This document shows, one piece after another, positions 6,989 through 12,603 of a stretch of DNA of 17,850 nucleotides. A model generated the notes under the pieces. That model was not told where the DNA came from, ran no database searches, and saw nothing but the letters and a program-made list of their open reading frames with translations. Both the position numbers and the translations under genes were made by a program. Within the stretch, counting starts at the first letter, position 1; every line of letters starts with the position of its first letter. Source of the stretch: Aliishimia sp045106335 (lineage in GTDB: Bacteria > Pseudomonadota > Alphaproteobacteria > Rhodobacterales > Rhodobacteraceae); assembly GCA_045106335.1 (NCBI GenBank), contig JBGCEM010000095.1:1-17850 (forward strand), read 5' to 3'.

Positions 6989-9498
6989 GCCTTGGTCCAG
7001 TTCGCATCGCTTCCGCGCGTGTCGATATGGATAAAGTTCTTGGATATATAGCGGCCAATCCCACCTGCGAACCTGCTCGGATGCTCGGCGCGCACCGCTT
7101 TGGCGATCTCGTGCCATTGCGCGTTATTCCCCCCATTTGAGGTCCAATCCAACGCGTTGAATCGGGCGTGCAGGCTGGAAGTCTCGCCCCCAACACAGCT
7201 GTTATAAGCAGGGCTACGATAGCCGCTGAGGATACGGATCGGGTGCCCCAGCCGACGGCGGATCTCATCCAGCATCTGCGCCGTGTTTGCGATGTTGTCC
7301 CAAAGCGCGCGCGGCGGCGGCGCGTTCTTGCCCGCGCACGATCCCGCTTCGTTGCTTCCTCCCATGTAAAGCAGCTCTGTGGCGCTGAAATATTGCAGAC
7401 CCAGCCCTGCGACGAAGGCTGAGAAGGCACCGAAATCAAACCCCGCGCTTTCAAACCCGCCATAGCTGCTTTGCAACATGGACCGGTCTTGGGCCGGGTT
7501 ATGGCCGAACACCCTGAAATCAATACCATGCGAGGCGTCAATAAAAGCGTCCTCGCGGCCTTCATCGTCACGCGCCCCGCCGGCCGGTTGTGAGACCTCG
7601 GCAAGCATGGCGTCCAGAACGGAGGTAGAGCCTACGGATTCGTAAACTGGCGTGGGCTCGGCCAACAGCTGGCTGCCATCAATCGCATGGGCCGGAGCCG
7701 ATACAGCGCCTTGTGCGGCATCGGAAGGACCATTAATCGATTCCGCAATACCCAGAAATTGTTCGACCGTCACGCCTTGACGCGCCGCAGCTTCGTGAAT
7801 CGCGTCATCAAAGTCCAGCTCATAGGCGCTCTCGAAACTGACAGCAGACTCCAGCCCGTTTTGGAAATACGCCTCAATGCCGTCGGCCAACGCGGCCGCA
7901 ATGCGGTCACGATAACTTGGCATCTTGATACGGCTCTCTTCGGCGATGCGATCCATAAAGCTGACTTCATGAAGGCAAACGGCCGTTTTAGGCGCATGGC
8001 GGCTTTGCCGCAGCACTGCGTAATTGCCGCGCAACACGCCGTCATGCGTTCTGCCGGCATTTCTGTCGCGGTGTCCCAAAGCGCCCACCATCGCGGCCTG
8101 CACGGATCGCATAAGTGCAATGCTGGCGGGCAGCGTGGTCGTCGTGTGCACATAGGTTTCTGTTCCTTGCGCGTTATGACCGTTTGAGGCGTTGAAATGC
8201 ACGGAAACAAAACAATCCGCTTGTGCGTCCCGCGCCACCTTGCGCCGGTCTTCACCCGAGACGCTGACATCGCTGTCACGGGTCATCAGGACGGTGTAGC
8301 CACGGCTTTCCAAAACCGCTTTGGCGCGCAAGCAAACGTCCAGCGTCCAGGTCTTTTCCAAAGAGCCGGTGGGCCCAATTGCGTTGTTCCAACTGGCCCC
8401 GGGCAGGCTGATTGTTCCGCCATGGCCAGGGTCAAGCACCACCGTCCGCGCAGTTGCTGCTCCAGATTCGTAAGGGCTTGCGCCGTGGATGTTTTCGAAC
8501 CCGCTTTCAAAGCCGGCGGCCTTGAGCCCCGCAATATGGTTTTTGACCGCCTGGATCAGCGGGACAGCAGCGCGTTCAAATCCTGCATCCACGGGATGCA
8601 ATTCGTCGTGCCAGCTGTTGGGATGGGTCCCAACCTTTCCCTTCAAATTAACGTATCGGTAGTTGGGGAAGATATTTGTCAGCTCTTCCAAACGGTTGGC
8701 AAAGAAATCGACAATCAATTCAATGACGTCGCGTCCCAAAGCCAACGGTATGCCGGCCTTGGCAAACGGTTTGCCAAAATGGGCGCCACCTGCTTTTGGA
8801 AAGGGCGTGTCATAGCCGTGTCCAAATACAGTGACCTTGGGGTGATGGGTTTGGACGTCATGCAAAATGTCGCGGTAGAACCCAATGATTTTGTCAGAAA
8901 CAGACTGTAGGGCATCCATATTAACAAGGTCGCCCGCGGAAGCATCCGCCTTATATGGCTCCAAGATTTCAATGAGCCGCCCGTCACCAAGCAGGTCATT
9001 GCCGCCCCCTGACAGCAACAAGACGGGTGATTTGGTTTCCGTCAGAGCTTTGTCATATTCGCGGCGCTTCGCCATGGCTTCCACCAAATCGCCGGCCCCG
9101 CCCAGCGACAAAACCGCCAAGCTTTTTTCACCGTCGAAATTGTCAATGATGTCTTGCAACAATAGCGGGTATTGAAACCAGCTGTCCCCTTCAGACACAA
9201 TACTGGTGCCCGAAAACCCAAATCCGGTCTTAAGCCGGTATGCCACGAGCCGCCGGGCCCGCGAGATGCGGTTAGCCCAGTTGATAAGGACATCCCCTTC
9301 GAGGCCTGCCTCAGCTCCAATGGCTGGTTCGTCCAGCTTGTTGCGGAATTTTGGCTTCAATGCGATTGCTGCGTCATAGGGCCGCCTGGTGTTGTCTGCG
9401 GCCTCAAAGTGCTCGTGTAAAATCGCATCTAGTGCGTCGGCGTCCATAGCTGCGACCGCGTCGGAAATTTTTTCATCTAAGTCCTGAGCATAGGTCAT
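6985..9498 (-). CDS. SGNH hydrolase, N-acetylmuramoyl-L-alanine amidase and M15-type peptidase fusion
   Basis: This 837-residue protein has three enzymatic modules. An SGNH/GDSL esterase occupies about 95-325, with GDSW (Ser106), GGGND (164-168) and DELHP (Asp298, His301). An Amidase_3 domain occupies about 352-545, with DPGHGG (His359), Glu381, SVHFNAS (His434) and CLHE (Glu511). A D-Ala-D-Ala carboxypeptidase-like M15 domain occupies about 690-837, with RILSGYRSPAYN, SLHARFNALD (His777, Asp784) and FIHIDTRG (His824). All expected active-site residues are present. An acidic helical segment (1-60) precedes them, and no signal peptide is visible. The predicted substrates are peptidoglycan O-acyl groups, the MurNAc-L-Ala bond and stem peptides. 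I chose ATG 9498 because of the strong GGGAGG site six bases upstream; the longer form from 9618 reads through the promoter region. It is the first gene of the operon and is coupled to the next by a 4-bp overlap. Confidence 0.9.
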   Translation of the reverse strand: MTYAQDLDEKISDAVAAMDADALDAILHEHFEAADNTRRPYDAAIALKPKFRNKLDEPAIGAEAGLEGDVLINWANRISRARRLVAYRLKTGFGFSGTSIVSEGDSWFQYPLLLQDIIDNFDGEKSLAVLSLGGAGDLVEAMAKRREYDKALTETKSPVLLLSGGGNDLLGDGRLIEILEPYKADASAGDLVNMDALQSVSDKIIGFYRDILHDVQTHHPKVTVFGHGYDTPFPKAGGAHFGKPFAKAGIPLALGRDVIELIVDFFANRLEELTNIFPNYRYVNLKGKVGTHPNSWHDELHPVDAGFERAAVPLIQAVKNHIAGLKAAGFESGFENIHGASPYESGAATARTVVLDPGHGGTISLPGASWNNAIGPTGSLEKTWTLDVCLRAKAVLESRGYTVLMTRDSDVSVSGEDRRKVARDAQADCFVSVHFNASNGHNAQGTETYVHTTTTLPASIALMRSVQAAMVGALGHRDRNAGRTHDGVLRGNYAVLRQSRHAPKTAVCLHEVSFMDRIAEESRIKMPSYRDRIAAALADGIEAYFQNGLESAVSFESAYELDFDDAIHEAAARQGVTVEQFLGIAESINGPSDAAQGAVSAPAHAIDGSQLLAEPTPVYESVGSTSVLDAMLAEVSQPAGGARDDEGREDAFIDASHGIDFRVFGHNPAQDRSMLQSSYGGFESAGFDFGAFSAFVAGLGLQYFSATELLYMGGSNEAGSCAGKNAPPPRALWDNIANTAQMLDEIRRRLGHPIRILSGYRSPAYNSCVGGETSSLHARFNALDWTSNGGNNAQWHEIAKAVRAEHPSRFAGGIGRYISKNFIHIDTRGSDANWTKA

Positions 9499-9504
9499 CG
9501 GTAG

Positions 9505-9510
9505 CCTCCC
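9505..9510 (-). promoter_or_regulatory. Ribosome binding site deciding the start of the SGNH-amidase-M15 gene
   Basis: GGGAGG on the minus strand, six bases before ATG 9498. It is the strongest Shine-Dalgarno match near the operon head and rules against the 40-codon longer reading frame that begins at 9618. Confidence 0.75.
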
Positions 9511-9528
9511 TTTGGGTGAAACTAGGTG

Positions 9529-9576
9529 TTGCGCAAGCGAACTCCTGCGCCGCAGGTGGTTGGGATTGCGCGCAAT
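9529..9576. promoter_or_regulatory. Cluster of three perfect palindromes upstream of the operon
   Basis: Three perfect dyads lie in 48 bp just before the ribosome binding site of the first operon gene: TTGCGCAA (9529-9536), CCTGCGCCGCAGG (9544-9556) and ATTGCGCGCAAT (9565-9576). The outer two share the TTGCGC/GCGCAA half-sites. Their centres lie about 17.5 and 20.5 bp apart, close to two helical turns. This is suitable for an operator bound by a dimeric regulator. GC-rich palindromes can arise by chance, and no regulator is identified. Confidence 0.35.
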
Positions 9577-9614
9577 GGTGCAGCTCAAGCCACTTGATGC
9601 GAGCTTAACCCGCT

Positions 9615-9643
9615 CCAATGAGGCCCATTCAACGGGTCATTGG
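9615..9643. promoter_or_regulatory. Interrupted inverted repeat between regulator and operon
   Basis: CCAATGA (9615-9621) pairs perfectly with TCATTGG (9637-9643), and inside it CCC (9624-9626) pairs with GGG (9634-9636) around a seven-base loop, with a two-base GG bulge on one side. The regulator gene ends at 9690. On the minus strand the hairpin is not followed by a T-run, so it is not a classical terminator of that gene. On the plus strand a T6 run starts about 11 bases later, but no plus-strand gene ends there. It could be an operator, an attenuator-like structure or a weak transcription barrier. Confidence 0.35.
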
Positions 9644-9651
9644 CCGTGCTA

Positions 9652-9674
9652 GATTTTTTGACGGATTTTTGACG
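9652..9674 (-). promoter_or_regulatory. Tandem direct repeat of GTCAAAAA with 11-bp period, candidate regulator site
   Basis: On the plus strand TTTTTGAC occurs at 9655-9662 and again at 9666-9673, exactly 11 bp apart; read on the minus strand this is two copies of CGTCAAAAA. OmpR-type and SARP-type winged-helix activators bind head-to-tail repeats spaced about one helical turn apart, and the adjacent gene encodes such a protein. A related sequence lies in the divergent intergenic region at 11294-11310. The site is about 155-175 bp upstream of the first operon gene. Binding is inferred. Confidence 0.45.
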
Positions 9675-9689
9675 CCCCAGGTGTAGACC

Positions 9690-11261
9690 CTAGGACAAGC
9701 GCTGAGACAGGCTGTTGAGCCGCTCCCCCAAAGGCGACAAGCGCAACGCTGAGGCTGGGTAGTTAGGGTCTGCCATTTGGCCAAACGAGAAACTTGTCTC
9801 AAGCCGTTTGAGATCGGACAAAACCTGGCGCGCATCCTGCTCCCGGTCCGCGTCGATCAGCAAGGCCGCCAGATACCGTTTGGGCGGTGCATAATTTGGA
9901 GCCATTCCGACGGTCAGTTCGGCCAGCTTCATCGCTTCGACCAATCTGCCCGTCACCATTGCCGTTTGGCAGGCCAGCATATTGAGTTGGTACCTTTGTG
10001 GGCCATGGCCTGAAATTTTGCGTGCATATGATGTGAATTGATAAGCATCTTCCATCGCGCCGAGATGCATACGTGCTATGCCCAAAAAGGCCCAAGCGGA
10101 GGGGTTAATTTGTGACACGCCCAGGCTTTGCTCGGCCAATTCGCTACCGACTTCGTACTTCTTAAAGATGACCGACTGCACATAGGACGCAAGCGCCAGC
10201 ACCATCGAGTTTCCCGGCCCATGTTCCAGTGCATGTGCGACAAGCATATTTGCTTCTTCGGCCATTGCCGCACGATCTGTGACCACGCGTTCTCCATATT
10301 GTATAACCTTCAAATAGGCTCTCCAGGCAAGGTAAATGCCTCGATCATCCAGCAGGCTAGCCTTGGTTAGCATATCCTCTGCCTCCAACAATTCGGAATG
10401 TCCTAGGGAGAACATCTTGGAAACGGCCCGAAAGCACAGGGCTGAGGAATGGGACGCTGCACTTTTTGAGGGGCGCAGGCGGCTATAGCGCTCAACGGCC
10501 GCATCGACCGCTTGGTTCATTAGTCGACGTATTTCGACGGTTTCGAGCTGGCTAAGGTCGTCGGATTGCAAGACGCGCTGACCAGTCCAGATCACCGACC
10601 CGGTCTCTGCCGCCTCGAGTCGAATGCGAATGCCCGAATGCTTGCCCTGCCGCATGGCGTTTGTGCGCAACAAGAAGGTCAGCCGGGACGGGTTGGGCTC
10701 TAGGCAGGGTGCTTCAAACGTTGCGATGCTGCCAGCTTCGACAAGCCTTTGTAGAATCGCATCCGAAACAAGCGCCGAAAAAAAGCCTGCATCACCAGTG
10801 CTGTTCTCCAGTATCGAAAAAAGCTGCGGCCGCGCACTCGCGTGCGACGCCGGCGTTTGCGAAACCTCCGCTGTGTCAGTCAGTAGCGCCTGATCTGCAA
10901 GCCAATCCCTGAATTCAGGGTCGTTGATTGTCAGGTCTTCAAGCAGCTCTCCACATCCGTCAACGCGAATATCAGCATGTAACGTAATCAGCTGTTTGTC
11001 GACCTTCAAACACTCGCGATAGGGGCCAAGCGATTTGCGAAGAGTTGACAAGCATTGACGCAAACTGGCCGCGCCCAACTGGAGATCTTGCTGGCTCCAT
11101 AGCTTTTTTTGCAGCCAAGATCGGCTTCTTTGATTGCCCGGCGATAGGGCCAGCAGGGCAAGAAGCCCCCTTCCCTTCTTACTTAAGGGAGTGCGTTCTA
11201 TCTTGTCGCAACCTTGGACCAAAAACGGACCACGCATCTGAATTACTAAATGCTTCTTCAA
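9690..11261 (-). CDS. SARP-like transcriptional regulator: winged helix, TolB-like domain, TPRs
   Basis: This 523-residue protein opens with a SARP/OmpR-like DNA-binding domain (about 5-100): IQMRGPFLV, KGRGLLALLALSPG, SRSWLQKKLW, GAASLRQCLSTLRKSLG. A stretch at about 140-265 resembles the TolB-like/CadC-type segment found in such regulators, including RLTFLLRTNAMRQG, GIRIRLEAAETGSVIWTGQRVL and LETVEIRRLMNQAVDAAVERY. The rest is helical repeats consistent with TPRs (ALEHGPGNSMVLALASYVQ, INPSAWAFLGIARMHLG, MLACQTAMVTGRLVEAMKLAE). I chose TTG 11261, giving MKKHLVIQMRGPF, because an AAGAGAG site precedes it. ATG 11237 is the alternative, and TTG 11315 has no support. The gene lies between the operon and the divergent pair, the expected position for a pathway-specific activator. 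Confidence 0.85.
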   Translation of the reverse strand: MKKHLVIQMRGPFLVQGCDKIERTPLSKKGRGLLALLALSPGNQRSRSWLQKKLWSQQDLQLGAASLRQCLSTLRKSLGPYRECLKVDKQLITLHADIRVDGCGELLEDLTINDPEFRDWLADQALLTDTAEVSQTPASHASARPQLFSILENSTGDAGFFSALVSDAILQRLVEAGSIATFEAPCLEPNPSRLTFLLRTNAMRQGKHSGIRIRLEAAETGSVIWTGQRVLQSDDLSQLETVEIRRLMNQAVDAAVERYSRLRPSKSAASHSSALCFRAVSKMFSLGHSELLEAEDMLTKASLLDDRGIYLAWRAYLKVIQYGERVVTDRAAMAEEANMLVAHALEHGPGNSMVLALASYVQSVIFKKYEVGSELAEQSLGVSQINPSAWAFLGIARMHLGAMEDAYQFTSYARKISGHGPQRYQLNMLACQTAMVTGRLVEAMKLAELTVGMAPNYAPPKRYLAALLIDADREQDARQVLSDLKRLETSFSFGQMADPNYPASALRLSPLGERLNSLSQRLS

Positions 11262-11293
11262 ACAGTGAACTCTCTTAAATTTACTTAATAGTA

Positions 11294-11310
11294 TCAAAAA
11301 TGCGTAAAAT
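11294..11310 (+). promoter_or_regulatory. Second copy of the TCAAAAAT-CGT-AAAA motif in the divergent promoter region
   Basis: TCAAAAATGCGTAAAAT on the plus strand shares TCAAAAAT, one variable base, CGT and an A-run with the tandem repeat at 9652-9674, with one base missing. It lies in the 127-bp gap between the divergently transcribed regulator and haloperoxidase-like genes, about 25 bp upstream of a possible -35 element. Shared sites in both promoter regions would let one regulator control both arms. The gap is AT-rich, so chance similarity is possible. Confidence 0.35.
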
Positions 11311-11334
11311 TCCAAGCCTTTCGCGCAAATAGGA

Positions 11335-11365
11335 TTGACGCAAAGCGCCCCTAACGACCTAAAGT
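11335..11365 (+). promoter_or_regulatory. Possible sigma70-type promoter of the haloperoxidase-subtilase unit
   Basis: TTGACG at 11335-11340 matches the -35 consensus well. TAAAGT at 11360-11365 is a 4-of-6 match to the -10, with a 19-bp spacer, which is longer than ideal. It lies 24 bp before ATG 11389, leaving room for a short leader with a GGGGGAA ribosome binding site. This is a weak prediction from sequence only. Confidence 0.3.
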
Positions 11366-11388
11366 TAACAAAATTTGGGGGAACACTG

Positions 11389-12597
11389 ATGTCAACACGT
11401 TCGATTTTTCATGCCGACCACGCGGATCATGCAGACCACGCCGACCACGCGGATCATGCAGACCACGCGGATCATGCCGACCATGCCGATGGGGTTCGGA
11501 TCACTCAATCCGCGCGACTGATCGAACAGATACGCGGCGACATTGTCGGGGAATGGAACGCGCCCAAGCAGATTGATCAACTGCCCTTTAACTCTGAGGA
11601 CAACCTTGAACGTTGGAGCCCAATGGTTCGGGCCGAGATTTTGGCGCACCGGTTGCATGGTGACCTGCGTTTTGGCTCCGAAAACAACACCATGACGATT
11701 TACCGGCGCTATTGCCATGAGCAGTCCAGTAAGAAAGAGTTTCAAGCCGTTGCGACGGCCTTTGGAAAGCCAGGTCTCGACCCTAAAAAACAAGATAACA
11801 GCGGAGCTCGCTTGGGCTTTACCCTTGATGTTCCGGTGTTTGCTGCGTCTCAGCCAGCCTCGGACTTGTTTCTGAAACAGCTAAAGCATGTACGCACCGC
11901 GCAATCACAGCGCGGGGCCCGGTCGGATGAAATTCTGCGGCAACGCAACGATATCGTGTCGTTTTTCGCAGCAATCTTTGGTTTCCACCCCAAGCGTCAC
12001 ATCTACACGATTGAACTGCTTGCCACCTGCTTGCGCGCCCTCGCCCCGATTGAGATGGAGGCAAAGCATTGGTTGGCCTGCCGACGTCCTTCTGAACTGT
12101 CAGGGCAAATTCATCCGGTCATTCAGACGCCAGGTCACAGCAGCTATCCGAGCGGACATGCAACACAAGCCTACATGCTGACCACGGTGTTGATGGAACT
12201 TACAGGAAACTATGAGGCTTGTCTTTACGGGACGGAAAAACCATTCCAACGGCAAAGTTACAAATTGGCTGAGCGGATTGCACATAACCGTGTGATTGCC
12301 GGGGTGCATTTTCCTGTCGATAACGCCTGCGGGGCGCTGCTTGGCAGCGTGATGGGCGGGCACTTCCTCGCCAAGCTGAAAACCAAGGCCTTCAACAACC
12401 CAAGCTGCTTTGTTCCGGACTGTTTTGATGGTGGGTTTGATGGGCTTGGTTTCAAAAAATGGTGGGTAGGCGACACAAATACCCCACCGACCTATGCGGT
12501 CTCTCTTGATGCGCCCCCGGTCAACCCACCAACAGAGGCGCAGGATTGCGCCCTAAATTGGCTTTGGTGCAGGGCTTTGGCCGAGTGGGCAGTGTGA
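11389..12597 (+). CDS. Vanadium haloperoxidase / PAP2-fold enzyme with N-terminal HAD repeats
   Basis: This 402-residue protein carries the full vanadate/phosphate-binding signature: K226-x6-R233-P234 (KHWLACRRP), P254-S-G-H257 (SSYPSGHA) and R301-x5-H307-x3-D311 (NRVIAGVHFPVD). The spacing KX6RP, PSGH, RX5HX3D is shared by vanadium haloperoxidases and PAP2 acid phosphatases. Which activity applies cannot be told from sequence, although the approximately 400-residue length with long flanking helical regions favours a haloperoxidase-like protein. Residues 8-34 are nine consecutive His-Ala-Asp triplets. No signal peptide is seen. I chose ATG 11389 for its GGGGGAA site; an in-frame TTG at 11335 coincides with a putative -35. 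It is divergent from the regulator and followed by a subtilase 6 bp later. Confidence 0.85.
   Translation: MSTRSIFHADHADHADHADHADHADHADHADHADGVRITQSARLIEQIRGDIVGEWNAPKQIDQLPFNSEDNLERWSPMVRAEILAHRLHGDLRFGSENNTMTIYRRYCHEQSSKKEFQAVATAFGKPGLDPKKQDNSGARLGFTLDVPVFAASQPASDLFLKQLKHVRTAQSQRGARSDEILRQRNDIVSFFAAIFGFHPKRHIYTIELLATCLRALAPIEMEAKHWLACRRPSELSGQIHPVIQTPGHSSYPSGHATQAYMLTTVLMELTGNYEACLYGTEKPFQRQSYKLAERIAHNRVIAGVHFPVDNACGALLGSVMGGHFLAKLKTKAFNNPSCFVPDCFDGGFDGLGFKKWWVGDTNTPPTYAVSLDAPPVNPPTEAQDCALNWLWCRALAEWAV
11410..11490 (+). repeat. Nine tandem 9-bp units encoding (His-Ala-Asp)9
   Basis: Nine contiguous 9-bp units of the form CA(T/C)GC(C/G/A)GA(C/T) start at 11410 and end at 11490. The units differ almost only at third codon positions, and an 18-bp block (CACGCGGATCATGCAGAC) recurs exactly at 11419-11436 and 11446-11463. 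This indicates expansion by slippage or unequal recombination with synonymous drift. Because the unit is 9 bp, length changes stay in frame. Confidence 0.95.
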
Positions 12598-12603
12598 TCT
12601 ACG

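Noticed and set aside
6479..7051. 190-codon plus-strand frame opposite the protease gene
   Set aside because: It is antisense to the start of the protease module and the end of the M15 domain, which have clear motifs, so it is a mirror frame.
6989..7117. Longer form of the protease protein starting at 7117
   Set aside because: The extra 43 codons overlap the conserved M15 end of the upstream gene in another frame; the ATGA overlap at 6985-6988 is a normal coupled start.
8197..8910. Open 237-codon plus-strand frame opposite the SGNH-amidase gene
   Set aside because: It lies fully inside a gene with intact motifs on the other strand, has low-complexity shadow composition and no family resemblance.
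9499..9618. Longer form of the SGNH-amidase protein starting at 9618
   Set aside because: The extra 40 residues read through the palindrome cluster and ribosome binding site, and the strong GGGAGG site supports ATG 9498.
11410..11490. Tandem repeat considered as a CRISPR-like array
   Set aside because: The 9-bp units have no spacers and lie in frame within a gene, so this is a protein repeat.
11410..11490. Repeat considered as a phase-variation switch
   Set aside because: A 9-bp unit cannot shift the reading frame, so it would change length only.
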